From CAYLUN01 sp964386865 (GTDB taxonomy: Bacteria > Verrucomicrobiota > Kiritimatiellia > RFP12 > UBA1067), in NCBI GenBank assembly GCA_964386865.1, contig CAYLUN010000027.1, forward strand, positions 1 to 63,147: a stretch of 63,147 nt of DNA, in the 5' to 3' direction. Position 1 is the stretch's first letter; each line of letters begins with the position of its first letter. Positions 9,467 to 19,008 of this stretch are shown piece by piece. A program made the position numbers and the translations under genes. The notes under the pieces were generated by a model. It searched no databases. It saw only the letters and a program-made list of their open reading frames with translations, and was not told where the DNA came from.

Positions 9467-11154
9467 GCGTACTCAGAGACAGCCCCGTGCGCACCTACAC
9501 CCAACACGCATTTTTTATCGCACGAGGGGCCTCTCGCTTGTCGGCCACCTGCCTGTTGCCTGAGCGCGTCTGCGCGGCGGTTCTGTTCGTGCCGCCCTTC
9601 GCCGAGGAGCGCAAGGGCGCGCTGCCCGTGTTCGTCAAGGCCGCACGCGCGCTCGCCGAGCGCGGCATCGCCTCCCTGCTCTTCGACTTCACCGGCTGCG
9701 GCGACTCGTCGGGCGAATTCGACGCCGCGCCGCCCGAGGCGTTCGAGGCGGACGCGGAAGCCGCGCTGGCGTGGCTCAGCCAGACCTTCCCCGGCGTGCC
9801 GCAGGCCCTGCTCGGCGCCCGCACCGGCGCGACGCTCGCCACGCGCCTCGCGGCCCGCCACGCCGGCCTTGCCGCGCTCGCGCTCTGGTCGCCCGTCTCC
9901 GGCGCCGACTTCTTCCGCCAGCTTCTGCAGCGCCGCATGGTGAACGACATGGTCGCCTACGGCAAAGCGCAGGAGAGCCGCGCCTCGCTGGAGAACCGCC
10001 TGCGCAGCGGCGAGACGGTCGATCTCGACGGCTACCCATTCTCGGCCGCGTTCTACGCCTGGACGCAGGGCCTCGCGCCGCAGCCGCCTGCCGCGCCCAC
10101 TTTCTTGGCCACGGGCGGACACGACGAAAAGGCCGCCGCGTGCATCGCCGCTGCGCCGCGCTCCGAGCTCCGCTACCCGCCCTTCTGGAACACGGTCGGA
10201 CACGTCGACCTGGCCACGCTCGTCGGCGAGACCGCCGCCTGGCTCGCCGCCCGCTTCGCCGCGAGCACGCCCGTCCCCGCCCCGCCGCTTGACCCGCGCT
10301 CAGCCTCCCCTTTCGGCGAGCTGGCTGACCTGACGCCCGCGCCGACGGCACGGGCGTTTGTCGACGCGCCAGCCGGCGCGCCGCGCGGCGGCGTGCTCTT
10401 CCTGCACGGCTGGTCGGGCGACCGCACCGGCCCGCACCGCCTGTTTGTGCGGGCCGCGCGCCAGCTCGCCGCCAGCGGCTGGCTCTGCCTGCGCCCCGAC
10501 TTCATCGGGCGCGGCCTGAGCGACGGAGCCGACTCAGACGCCTCCATCGCCCGCATGGCCGACACCGCGCAGGCGGCCCTCGGCGACCTGCGGCGACGGC
10601 TGCCCCACGGCGCGCCCGTCGCCGTGGTCGCGATCTGCTCGGGCTGCAAGGTCGCCGTCGCGCTCGCCTCAAAGAATCTGGACATCGACCGGCTCCTGCT
10701 CTGGTCTGCCGAGTCCATGGGCTCGCTGCGCAGCTTGGCCACGGGCCTGCGCAAGACGCTGAGCGCGCTCGCCACCTACGCCCGCAAGCTCGCGCGGCCC
10801 GAGACGTGGAAGAAGCTGCTCAGCGGCAAGGTTCAGGCGGGGATGGTCACCAAGGCGCTCGTCAAGCACGAGACCCGCAGCGCAACGGAGGCCGCTTGGG
10901 AGGACGGCGTGCTCAAAACGTTCCGAGGATACCGCGGCCCGGTCTTCTTCGCGTTCGGCGGTTCCGACCCCGACACGCCCGGCTCGAGTCGCGCCTACGC
11001 CGCGTACTGCGCGCGACACGGCATCCCGCACGCGCTGCACACGGTGCCGAACGCGGGCCACAGCTACTACAGCGAGGCGTGGACGCGCGAGCTGCTCGAC
11101 GTCAGCCTGCGCTTTCTGCAGGCTGACGCGCCGCCCGCAGCCCGGCCTCACTGA
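9463..11154 (+). CDS. Fused double alpha/beta hydrolase (exosortase-A-associated hydrolases 2+1 type)
   Basis: A 563-residue protein made of two alpha/beta hydrolase domains. Residues ~1-270 resemble exosortase A system-associated hydrolase 2 (VLFVPPFAEERK, FTGCGDSSGEF, LGARTGATLA, WSPVSGADF). Residues ~300-555 resemble hydrolase 1 or a general alpha/beta hydrolase (GVLFLHGWSGD, DFIGRGLSD, VAICSGCK, NAGHSYYSE). In the first domain the nucleophile-elbow serine is replaced (GARTG), as I recall for that family. In the second a cysteine sits at the elbow. The start is uncertain: TTG at 9463 overlaps the upstream stop by 4 bp, and GTG at 9487 is the alternative. The separate families usually act near EPS/exosortase clusters; no exosortase is in this window. 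Confidence 0.75.
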   Translation: MSVLRDSPVRTYTQHAFFIARGASRLSATCLLPERVCAAVLFVPPFAEERKGALPVFVKAARALAERGIASLLFDFTGCGDSSGEFDAAPPEAFEADAEAALAWLSQTFPGVPQALLGARTGATLATRLAARHAGLAALALWSPVSGADFFRQLLQRRMVNDMVAYGKAQESRASLENRLRSGETVDLDGYPFSAAFYAWTQGLAPQPPAAPTFLATGGHDEKAAACIAAAPRSELRYPPFWNTVGHVDLATLVGETAAWLAARFAASTPVPAPPLDPRSASPFGELADLTPAPTARAFVDAPAGAPRGGVLFLHGWSGDRTGPHRLFVRAARQLAASGWLCLRPDFIGRGLSDGADSDASIARMADTAQAALGDLRRRLPHGAPVAVVAICSGCKVAVALASKNLDIDRLLLWSAESMGSLRSLATGLRKTLSALATYARKLARPETWKKLLSGKVQAGMVTKALVKHETRSATEAAWEDGVLKTFRGYRGPVFFAFGGSDPDTPGSSRAYAAYCARHGIPHALHTVPNAGHSYYSEAWTRELLDVSLRFLQADAPPAARPH

Positions 11155-13144
11155 ACCAGCATCACCGAGCCGTTCGGAATCAGCTTCAGCATGCCCGCGC
11201 CCGAAAAGTAGACGTCGCTCTTCACCGTGGCTCCGCTTGCGCTGGAGCCGTAGGTCGTGGCCGACTGCCGCACGCCGTTGATCGTCAGCAGGCCGATCAC
11301 CTCGGTCACGCCGGCCGCGAGATCCACCTTGCCTGAGCCGCTGACGCGAATCGCCGCGTTGTCGTCGATCGCTGCCGAGCCCGCGACAGACAGCGTGCCG
11401 CCGCTCACCGCGATGTTGGTGCAGGGCGCGCCCAGCGAGCCCGCAGCCCCGACGGCGAACGTGCCGGACGCAACCGTCAACGTTCCGGTGATGCTGCACG
11501 CGCCGGCCAAGGTGAAGGCGCCCGAGCCGACTTTGGTCAGGCCGCCCGAGCCGGTGATCGCGCCCGAGAACGTGCTATTCGTGCCGTTCCGTCCGAACGT
11601 CAGCACGGCGCCCTCGAGAACGACCGAGCCGCCTCCAGCTGGGCGGTCGCCCAGCGAGCCGATGGACGGCGAGCCGCCGGCGAACCGGACGGTCGCGCCC
11701 GGCGCGACGCCCAGCGCCGTTGCCGATTCGGAGACGTAGAGCGCGCGCACTTGCGCCGCGCTCAGGGGCTGATCCCACACGCCCACGCCCGCCACGGCGG
11801 CGTTGACGTAGCTCGAGTGGCGGCAGATCCAGATCGGGCGGTCATCCCTGCAAACGCCGGCGGGGCCGGCCGCCGAAGCGTAGAGGGCGCCGTCGAGATA
11901 GATGCGCAGCGTGTTGTCGGACTCGCGCACGCCAACCAGGTGGTGCCACGCATTGTCTGTAGCGGCCGCACCGGTGTGCGCCACAACCTTGCTGCCGTCC
12001 ACGTTTCGCGCCACGATGCCCAGCTCGCCGGCGTCGTGTCGCCCGCCCAGTTGACAGCCGTGCTCCAGTTGCCGTCCGCAGGCGACTCGCCATCCCACGC
12101 GACCTCGTCCGGGAGGGCCTGCACCTGTAGCCTGAGTTCGCCCACCGTGCCGTAGTCGAACGCCGTCGTCACCCCTGTCGCATTCAGCAGCTCCACCGTG
12201 GCGAACGTGCCGGCGCCGAACGTCGTGCCGGCTCGTTTCAGCACCGTGTAGGTGCCCAGGGAGAGCCCCGCCACATCGACCTGAAGCCCCAGGGCCGACG
12301 GCGACAGCCGGTCGAGCACGACCGCCTGTCCGCCGCGCACCCGGAGCTTGCCCGCGCCCGTGATCACATTTGTCACTGTAGCTCCGTCCGGCACCAGCGT
12401 CAGATCCAAGAGCCCGTCAGACTCCACCGCGACGGCGCCTCCAGCGAGCGCCGTGGCCTGCACGATGCGCAGCGTCCCGTTCGACACGCTGGTGCCGCCC
12501 AGATACAGGTTCTGCGCCGCCAAGGTCAGGGCGCCCGCGCCGGCCTTCACCAAGCCGCGGCTGACCGCCGCCGAGAGGGTGCCGTCCACGCGCCAGTCGC
12601 CCGTCCCCGTAAACACGGCGCGGCCGCCGGAGCCGCCCGAGGCGTTGATCGTGATGCGCGAGCCGAGCGTCGCGCGGCTGGCGGAGTCGTTGACGAAAAC
12701 GTTGCCGGAGCCGGTGTTACCGAGGTTGAGATAGAACGTGCTGCCGGAGGTGCCCATCGAGAACGCGCCGGCGCCCGGCTCCACAGCCACGCGCTTGTTG
12801 CCGAGCAGCCGGAACACGTCGCTGCCGGCGCCGCCGGTGCTGTTGATGGTCAGGTTCGTGATCTGCGCAGAGGTCACGGTGATGTCGCCGAGGCCGTTGT
12901 TGCCGTTGAAGACGTTGTAAGGGAACGTGGGCGAATTCTGCGCGCTTGAGCCGCTGAACACGATGTTGTCGCCGTTCGTGGCGGCCGGCACGCCGACCGG
13001 CGACCAGTTGTTCGTCACGTTCATGCTCGCGCTGGTGCCAACCCACGTCCGGGTAACCTGCGCCTTCAGAGAGGCAGGCAACAACAGAGCGCTCACCACA
13101 AGCAGACTCCCGAAGTCCGGCCGGCACGACAGACACCTATTCAT
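11148..13144 (-). pseudogene. Broken secreted PATR/LamG protein
   Basis: The reading starts with a signal peptide at 13144 (MNRCLSCRPDF..LLVVSALLLPASLKAQ) behind an AAGGAG site. It continues through autotransporter-associated beta-strand repeats (for example LVKAGAGALTLAAQN) to about 12035, then the frame shifts. The downstream frame carries the second half of a LamG/concanavalin-like domain (AWHHLVGVRESDNTLRIYLDG), another PATR unit (LTKVGSGAFTLAG) and a typical C-terminus, ending at 11148. The N-terminal strands of LamG are missing at the junction, which points to an out-of-frame internal deletion more than a single-base error. Intact relatives are exported surface proteins that probably bind glycans. 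Confidence 0.7.
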
Positions 13145-13285
13145 AACGCTCCTTATTTTAGGATACAGGCCTATTTTCAGCCGTTCGCGAACCCTAATCA
13201 ACGCAAAACGGCGTGCATTCTTTCTCCAAATAGGTGCGCTTTCTTGTTGCTGGCGTGCGGCCGCAGGGCCCTTCGCCTCAACCGG

Positions 13286-14221
13286 TCAGCCGAAGTGCTG
13301 TCGCAGGAGAGCCAAGCTGCGGGCCACGCCCGCAACAACCTCTTCGTTGCCCTCAAACTCCAGCGAAACATAGCCACGGTAGCCGGCGACATTGATAATG
13401 CCGGCGATCCTCTCGTAGTCTAGATCCAGCGTATACCAGCGCCCGCCGCCGAAGTAGGTCTTGGCCTGCACCAGCACGGCGTGCGGCGCGAGCGTGGCGA
13501 TCCGGTCATAGGGGTCTTCGAGGAAGTTGCCCGTGTCGAGCGTGACTTTCAGCCATGGCGACGGCACGTCGCGCAGCACCCGCAGCACCCCCTCCGGCGT
13601 GAGGCACAGCCCCCAGTGGTTCTCCAGGCCGAGCGTGACGCCGCACTTTTCCGCGTGCGGCACCAGCGCCTCAAAAGCCTCCTTCACCCAGCCGAACGCC
13701 TCCTCGTCGGTGTGGCCGGCAAGGGCAGGCTCGACGCCGCGGTTCTTCATCAGCTCGTCGAAGCTCGCGCTCGTGTCCCAGCGGCCTGTGTTCACGCGCA
13801 CCGTGGGAATGCCCATCGCGTAGGCCTCTTCGATAAAGCGCACCGTGTCGTCGAGGTTCTTCTTGCGCTCCGCCGGATCGGGCCGCAGAAAGGTCTGATG
13901 CGTCGAGTAGCCCATCAGGTCCAGCCCCAGCGAGAACGCCCGGCGCTTGTACTCGCGCATCTGCTGCGCGGTCGGCTCGCCGACCTGGCGGCGCAGGATC
14001 TCCACGCCGTCGAAGCCGAGCCGAGCCGCGAGGTCGATGCAGGCTTCGACCGGCCTGTGCGCCTCATAGCGGAACTGGTAGAACGAGTAGGTCGAAACCC
14101 CGACGCGCGAGCGGCGCGCAGGCGGCACCTTTTCGACGGTCGCTTGCGCCGACGCTGTCGCGGCACCGGTTGCGGCGAGCGCCGCAGCGGCGAGAAAAGA
14201 TCTGCGTGTGGGGTGAGTCAT
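13286..14221 (-). CDS. Tat-exported sugar phosphate isomerase/epimerase-like TIM barrel
   Basis: A 311-residue protein of the xylose-isomerase-like (AP_endonuc_2) TIM-barrel superfamily. It opens with a Tat-type leader (RRSFLAAAALAATGA), so it should be exported. Barrel motifs include GVSTYSFYQFR (strand 1), GFDGVEIL (strand 2), GLENHWG (metal Glu), LDTGNF (metal Asp), VQAKTY and SLEFEG (metal Glu). Such proteins isomerise or epimerise free sugars or act on cyclitols; the substrate cannot be read here. It is divergent from the esterase gene at 14299, with 77 bp between the starts, so the two probably share a control region. Confidence 0.82.
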   Translation of the reverse strand: MTHPTRRSFLAAAALAATGAATASAQATVEKVPPARRSRVGVSTYSFYQFRYEAHRPVEACIDLAARLGFDGVEILRRQVGEPTAQQMREYKRRAFSLGLDLMGYSTHQTFLRPDPAERKKNLDDTVRFIEEAYAMGIPTVRVNTGRWDTSASFDELMKNRGVEPALAGHTDEEAFGWVKEAFEALVPHAEKCGVTLGLENHWGLCLTPEGVLRVLRDVPSPWLKVTLDTGNFLEDPYDRIATLAPHAVLVQAKTYFGGGRWYTLDLDYERIAGIINVAGYRGYVSLEFEGNEEVVAGVARSLALLRQHFG

Positions 14222-14298
14222 CGTATCCGCTCCCTGTTTCGTTGTAGCCTGTCCATTAGACTACCCCATCGGCTGCCTTTTTGCTAGCCTAACGCGAT

Positions 14299-15525
14299 AT
14301 GAACACGACTGCGAATCCGTTCCGCCGTGCGACAGTCGCACTATCCGTTGCGTCTGCACTGCCATTCGCCATGCTCTCCGCTGAGGATAAGCCTGCACCC
14401 TCGCCAGCCCCACGCCTCTGCCAAGGCGCGTACCAGACCGAGGAAGCCGCCCGGCAGCAACTCGCACGCTTCTCGCAAACGTACTCCGATCTCGACGGCT
14501 GGAAGCGCAGGGCCGCGACGATCCGCGAAGGCATCCTGCAAGGCGCTGGCCTGACGCCGCCGCCCGCGAAATGCGCGCTTCATCCGCTCATCCGCGACCG
14601 GCGCGAGCACAACGGCTACCGCGTCGAGAACGTGGCCTTTGAAAGCCTGCCGGGCTTTTTCGTCACAGGCAACCTCTACCGGCCGCTGCGCGCGCTCGGC
14701 CCACGCCGCCACGCGGCCGTGCTCTGCCCGCACGGCCACTTTCCCGAGCCCAACGGCGGCGGACGCTTCCGTAACGACATGCAACTGCGCTGCGCCACCT
14801 TGGCCCGCGCCGGCGCGGTCGTGTTCGCTTACGACATGGTCGGCTGGGGCGAGTCGCAGCAGTATCCCCACAAGGCGCCAAAGGCCTTGGCGCTACAGCT
14901 CTGGAACGGCATCCGCGCCATCGACTTCCTGCTGTCGCTGGACGAGACCGACCCAGCCCGCATCGCGGTGACCGGCGCGTCCGGCGGCGGCACCCAGACC
15001 TTCCTGCTGGCGGCGGTCGACGACCGCGTCGCCGTGTCGATCCCGGTGGTCATGGTCTCGGCCCACTTCTTCGGCGGCTGCGTCTGCGAGAGCGGCTTGC
15101 CTGTCCATATCAGCGAGAAGCACGAGACCAACAACGCAGAGATTTCGGCGCTCGCAGCCCCGCGGCCACAGCTCCTCATCTCGGACGGCAAGGACTGGAC
15201 CAAGAACACGCCGGCCGTCGAACATCCCTACATCCGCAGCGTGTACGCGCTATTTGGCGCGGCCGAGAAAGTGGCGAACCTGCACCTGCCGGACGAGGCG
15301 CACGACTACGGCGCCTCCAAGCGTAAGGGCGCGTACGACTTCCTCGAGCGCCACCTTGGCCTCTCGTTCGCGGGCCTGCGCCGGGCGGACGGCTCCGTAG
15401 ACGAGAGTTTCGTCGTGATCGAGCCGCAGGAGAAGATGCGCGCGTTCGGCCCGCAGAACCCCCGGCCGGCCCACGCCGCCGACGGCGTGGAAGCGGTGGA
15501 GCGCTTGCTCAGCACGCGCCCGTGA
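14299..15525 (+). CDS. Secreted acetyl-xylan-esterase-like alpha/beta hydrolase
   Basis: A 408-residue alpha/beta hydrolase with an N-terminal signal peptide (RRATVALSVASALPFAMLSA). It carries a catalytic elbow GASGGG (nucleophile Ser in AVTGASGGGTQ), an acid site near LLISDGKDW and a catalytic His in LPDEAHDYG. The order and the VLCPHGHF / YDMVGWGES blocks are those of acetyl-xylan-esterase/DUF-type hydrolases common in polysaccharide utilisation loci. It probably removes acyl groups from glycans or acts on sugar esters in the periplasm. It is divergent from the isomerase-like gene and convergent with the sugar operon that ends at 15624. Confidence 0.78.
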   Translation: MNTTANPFRRATVALSVASALPFAMLSAEDKPAPSPAPRLCQGAYQTEEAARQQLARFSQTYSDLDGWKRRAATIREGILQGAGLTPPPAKCALHPLIRDRREHNGYRVENVAFESLPGFFVTGNLYRPLRALGPRRHAAVLCPHGHFPEPNGGGRFRNDMQLRCATLARAGAVVFAYDMVGWGESQQYPHKAPKALALQLWNGIRAIDFLLSLDETDPARIAVTGASGGGTQTFLLAAVDDRVAVSIPVVMVSAHFFGGCVCESGLPVHISEKHETNNAEISALAAPRPQLLISDGKDWTKNTPAVEHPYIRSVYALFGAAEKVANLHLPDEAHDYGASKRKGAYDFLERHLGLSFAGLRRADGSVDESFVVIEPQEKMRAFGPQNPRPAHAADGVEAVERLLSTRP

Positions 15526-15554
15526 GCGCCGGGCGCGGTCAGCGGGTGGAGCCG

Positions 15555-15582
15555 GTAGGCTGAGTCAGCAGAGTCTAGGCGC
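15555..15582. repeat. Heptameric degenerate repeat tract
   Basis: TAGGCTG / AGTCAGC / AGAGTCT / AGGCGCC units at 7-bp period lie between two convergent genes. The first unit is shared with the tract after ettA. Confidence 0.55.
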
Positions 15583-15623
15583 CGATGCCGATTCCTAAAG
15601 AGACCGACCTAGACTCACGTCCG

Positions 15624-16277
15624 CTAAGCCCCGGCGCAGCCGGGTTCCGCCTGCGCCGCCTCACGCAGCGCCCGCACGGACTTTGCGGAGAGCGGCTTCA
15701 CGGCACGATCACGGGCGAGAAGGATCTGGCACGCCAGCTCAAAAAACTCGGCGTTCTGCACCGCATGGTCGAAATCCTGCGCCACGGTCACTTGCCCGTG
15801 GTTCGCCATCACGGCCAGATCGTGCGCCGCCATTTCCGCGACCACCGCGTCGGCGAGTTCCGGCGAGCCCGGCGGCAGGTACGGCACCCACCCCACCGGC
15901 CCGATGTAGAAGGGGATCTCGGGAATCACGTTGAAATCAGTGGACGTCCGCTTGCTGCACGCCAGCGCGGTCGCGAAGGGCGACTGGTAGTGGAACACCA
16001 CGTCTACGTCAGGCCGCGCCCGCAGGATACCCGCGTGGAGGCGCACCTCCACCGTGGGCTTCACGCCGTTCAGCGACGCGCCGTCCGCGATGGCGCACAC
16101 GGCCACATCAGCCGCCGTCAGCCGCCCCAGCCAGCTGCGCGTCCGCGTCACCAGCATCCGCCCGCCCCCCACGCGCCACGACAGGTTTCCGCTGCTGCAG
16201 CGCAGCAGCCCCCGCGCGTCCGCCTCATGGCAGGCCGCCACAAACGCCTCAACTGTCTTCTTCGGAATCGCCTTCAT
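15624..16277 (-). CDS. Class II aldolase/adducin family protein (fuculose-phosphate-aldolase-like)
   Basis: A 217-residue class II aldolase-fold protein. SSGNLSWR (28-35) forms the phosphate-binding loop; Glu77 is the likely catalytic acid, and His96 and His160 (ANHG) are metal ligands. The usual zinc motif HxH is here HYQ, so the second histidine is replaced by Gln98. Relatives such as FucA and AraD cleave or epimerise ketose 1-phosphates. It is the last gene of the minus-strand operon beginning with the alcohol dehydrogenase, separated from the kinase by 105 bp that contain a heptameric repeat. The ATG at 16277 begins the recognisable fold; upstream in-frame starts look noncoding. Confidence 0.8.
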   Translation of the reverse strand: MKAIPKKTVEAFVAACHEADARGLLRCSSGNLSWRVGGGRMLVTRTRSWLGRLTAADVAVCAIADGASLNGVKPTVEVRLHAGILRARPDVDVVFHYQSPFATALACSKRTSTDFNVIPEIPFYIGPVGWVPYLPPGSPELADAVVAEMAAHDLAVMANHGQVTVAQDFDHAVQNAEFFELACQILLARDRAVKPLSAKSVRALREAAQAEPGCAGA

Positions 16278-16312
16278 ACCATACACCCCGCCCTTTTCCC
16301 GCCAGCGCCCCA

Positions 16313-16350
16313 CCTAACAGCCTAGCAGTCCTCAGCCTAACAGCCTTCTC
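16313..16350. repeat. Heptameric degenerate repeat tract
   Basis: AACAGCC / TAGCAGT / CCTCAGC / CTAACAG / CCTTCTC units at 7-bp period in the gap between the FGGY kinase and aldolase genes of one operon. The tract would be transcribed. Confidence 0.7.
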
Positions 16351-16382
16351 TCGCCAGCGGCGGATAACGCCTCCGCGTGAGC

Positions 16383-17912
16383 CTATTTTCCAGCCGTCTG
16401 CTGCGCGAACGCCTTAAGCGCGGGATAGAGCGACTCGTAACGGGCGTAGAGTTCGGCGTAGCGCGCCTGCGCCTGCGGGTCGGGCACATAGGTCGCGCCG
16501 GGCCGCCAGACCTGCTCGAACGCCTCGCGCTCGTCGCGGTAGACGCCCGTGCCGATCCCCGCGAGCAGCGCCGCGCCGAGCGGCACCGCCTCGTCCAGGT
16601 CGGGCACCTCCACCGCGAGCCCGGTCACGTCCGCCTTGACCTGCATCCAGAGCTTGTTCTTGGTCGGGCCGCCGATCGCCACGATCTTGCCGTTCGCGGC
16701 GCCCAGCCCGCGCTCGAAGCCGCGGACGATCTCCAGAAACTGGTAGTTGAGGCCCTCGACCACCGCGCGGAAGAGGTCGCCCCGCCCCGCGATGCCGCGC
16801 AGCCCCACGAACGCGCCGGACGACGCGGGATCCAGGATCGGGCAGAAGCTGCCGGACATGTGCGGCAGAAAGTAGACGCCGTTGCAGCCGGCCGGCGCGC
16901 GCGACGCGAGGTCGATGAGCCGCGCCCACTCCGAGCCCTCCGCTTCGCCGCCCAGCGCGGGCACGCCGATTTCGCGCTTGAACCACTCCAGCATGTCCGC
17001 CGCCACGGTCGCGCCCATCACGGCGTAGCGGCCGCGCGCCACGTGCGAGTCCACCAGCACGCCCATGCGCTGCACCTCGGGCGTGAGCACCGGCTCGCGC
17101 AAGGCCGACACCACCATCTCCCACGTGCCGAGCACGTCGAGCAGCACGCCGGGGTCGAAGGCGCCTGTCGGCAGGCAGCCGCAGCAGTAGTCGTGGCCGC
17201 CCAGCACCACGGGCGTGCCCTGCTTGAGCCCCGTCGCCTCGGCCGCCGCCGCGTGCACGCGGCCCAGCACCGTGCCGGCGGGATGCGGGTCGCAGAGCAG
17301 CGCGCGGTCGATCCGGGCTCGCGACAGAAAATCGCTGTTCCAGCCCTGCGTCCGCTGGTCGAAGAGCAGCGTGGTTGAAGCCATGCTGTAGTCGGTGGCC
17401 AGCTCGCCGCAGAGCATGAAATTGACGAAGTCCTCGATCAGCAGCCACTTGTGCGTCTTGGCCAGAATGGCCGGCTCGTGCTCACGCATCCAGAGCAGGC
17501 GCAGCGCGGTGTTGAAGGTCCACACCTGGTTGCCGCCGCGCGCGAACTGCTCGTCCGCGCCGATGTGCTCCAGCCACCACGCCTGCTGCGGGGCGGTTCG
17601 CGGACAGTGCCAGCTGATGAACGGGTAAAGCCATTTCCCGTTCTTGTCGACTGGCACGCCGTCCATGCCCATGCCGGTCACGGCCACACCCACGATCTCG
17701 CCGCCCGCTGCCGCCGCCGTCACGGCCCGCACCGACTCGGCGATGCCGCCCCAGATCTGCTCGGGCCGCCATACGGCCCAATCGGGGTGCGCGGGATCAG
17801 GGTGAACGCACTCGGTCGGCACGTCCCGTTTCGCGACCAGCCGTCCGTCCGTGCCGAAAAGCACCGCCTTCAGGTTGGTCGAGCCGACATCGATGCCCAG
17901 CAGATAACCCAT
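16383..17912 (-). CDS. FGGY-family carbohydrate kinase
   Basis: A 509-residue FGGY kinase, full length for the family. The N-terminal ATPase fold begins LLGIDVGSTNLKAVLF. GMGMDGVPVDKNG and the HDYCCG region form the sugar site, and the C-terminal half has the adenosine loop AIGGPTKNKLWMQ and a PLGAALLAG helix. Family members phosphorylate xylulose, fuculose, rhamnulose, glycerol or erythritol; specificity is not evident. With an aldolase directly downstream, a ketose kinase feeding a class II aldolase is plausible. With glpD and a glycerol-dehydrogenase-like gene upstream, a polyol route is also possible. It begins 15 bp after the UroD-like gene. Confidence 0.9.
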   Translation of the reverse strand: MGYLLGIDVGSTNLKAVLFGTDGRLVAKRDVPTECVHPDPAHPDWAVWRPEQIWGGIAESVRAVTAAAAGGEIVGVAVTGMGMDGVPVDKNGKWLYPFISWHCPRTAPQQAWWLEHIGADEQFARGGNQVWTFNTALRLLWMREHEPAILAKTHKWLLIEDFVNFMLCGELATDYSMASTTLLFDQRTQGWNSDFLSRARIDRALLCDPHPAGTVLGRVHAAAAEATGLKQGTPVVLGGHDYCCGCLPTGAFDPGVLLDVLGTWEMVVSALREPVLTPEVQRMGVLVDSHVARGRYAVMGATVAADMLEWFKREIGVPALGGEAEGSEWARLIDLASRAPAGCNGVYFLPHMSGSFCPILDPASSGAFVGLRGIAGRGDLFRAVVEGLNYQFLEIVRGFERGLGAANGKIVAIGGPTKNKLWMQVKADVTGLAVEVPDLDEAVPLGAALLAGIGTGVYRDEREAFEQVWRPGATYVPDPQAQARYAELYARYESLYPALKAFAQQTAGK

Positions 17913-17927
17913 ACGAACCTCCCAGCC

Positions 17928-18998
17928 TTACGAAAACGCCTCGCCCGCGCCGGACGCGTCGAAGTCCAGCCGGATCGGATAGCGCCCGTACGCTTTGATC
18001 GTGCTCAGCATGGCCAGATAGTTCAGCGGCGCGACGGACGAGTGGATGCTGTTGCTGGACGACACGATCAGCCCGCCGCCCTCGGCCGCCGCGCGGATCA
18101 CGCCGAGCGTCTCCCGCACGACCTCTTCCGCCGTGCCCTCCACCAGCGTGGTCGCGCAGTTCACGTTGCCCTTAAGCGCGAAGTGCCGGCTGTAAGTGCG
18201 CTTCATGTAAGCCATGTCCATGCCGCCCAGCGGGTCGATCGGGTCGAGGCAGTCGAAGCCCGCGTCGAGGATCATATCCATCAGCGGCATAACGTTGCCG
18301 TCCGTGTGCTTGATCACCGGCATCCCGTGGTCGTGGAAGCCCTTGACCACGCGCTTCAGCCCCGGATAGAGCAGTTCGCGGAACGTGTCCGGCGACATGA
18401 ACGGCGCCTGCCCGGAGGAGTAGTCGTCGCCGGTGAACACGAAGTCCGCGCCGCACCGCGCGGCCTCGCCCGCGAGTTGGATATTGAGATTCACGGACAG
18501 CTCGACCAGTTTCGTGACCAGCTCAGGCTCGAGGCAGAAGGCCATCATCAGCTCCTGAAAGCCCATCAAGTTGCGCGGGATGGAGAGCACGTCGTTCAGG
18601 TGCACGCCGATCGCATACTGGCCCTTATACTTGGCGACCAGCCGCTTCAGGCTGTCGAAGCGGTAGGGCGCAAACGCGTCCGGCGCCTGGTACGCCGCGA
18701 AGTCCTCCAGCGTCTGGATCACGGGCTGCACCACGGTGGAGTGCTGCTCCTCGCCCTTCTCAACCACGATGCCCCACTCGTTGCGGAACCGGTTGGGCGC
18801 GACTTGCTCGGTCTTGAAGTCCGGCGCGGTCAGCATGGCATCGAGGCCCATGCGGACGGTGAACTCCTCGGTCGACGCGCCCGGGCACAGCGCGCTACGC
18901 ACCTTCTTGTCGATGATCCACTCGAAGTGCGGAAGCCGGTCCGGCTCGCCGCGCCGCAACACCGTCATCACACGTTCTGCAGAAGTCATTTCAGCCAT
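17928..18998 (-). CDS. Uroporphyrinogen decarboxylase-family protein (non-haem context)
   Basis: A 356-residue UroD/MtaA-superfamily TIM barrel. It starts MTSAERVMTVLRRGEPDRLPH, the usual opening of this group, and has GDDYSSGQAPFMSP and KHTDGNVMPLMDMILDAG. In MtaA-type zinc methyltransferases the last block reads HxC; here it is HTD, so the cysteine ligand is missing. Nothing around it belongs to haem biosynthesis. It sits 10 bp downstream of glpD inside a sugar/polyol operon. The activity of this subfamily is not known to me; decarboxylation or methyl transfer are both possible. The ATG at 18998 has an AGAGGAG site; the longer frame upstream overlaps glpD and is rejected. Confidence 0.82.
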   Translation of the reverse strand: MAEMTSAERVMTVLRRGEPDRLPHFEWIIDKKVRSALCPGASTEEFTVRMGLDAMLTAPDFKTEQVAPNRFRNEWGIVVEKGEEQHSTVVQPVIQTLEDFAAYQAPDAFAPYRFDSLKRLVAKYKGQYAIGVHLNDVLSIPRNLMGFQELMMAFCLEPELVTKLVELSVNLNIQLAGEAARCGADFVFTGDDYSSGQAPFMSPDTFRELLYPGLKRVVKGFHDHGMPVIKHTDGNVMPLMDMILDAGFDCLDPIDPLGGMDMAYMKRTYSRHFALKGNVNCATTLVEGTAEEVVRETLGVIRAAAEGGGLIVSSSNSIHSSVAPLNYLAMLSTIKAYGRYPIRLDFDASGAGEAFS

Positions 18999-19008
18999 GT
19001 TCACTCCT

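Noticed and set aside
17928..18998. HemE (true uroporphyrinogen decarboxylase)
   Set aside because: The gene is inside a polyol operon with no haem genes around it, and its motifs match the MtaA/UroD-like group found in PVC sugar loci.
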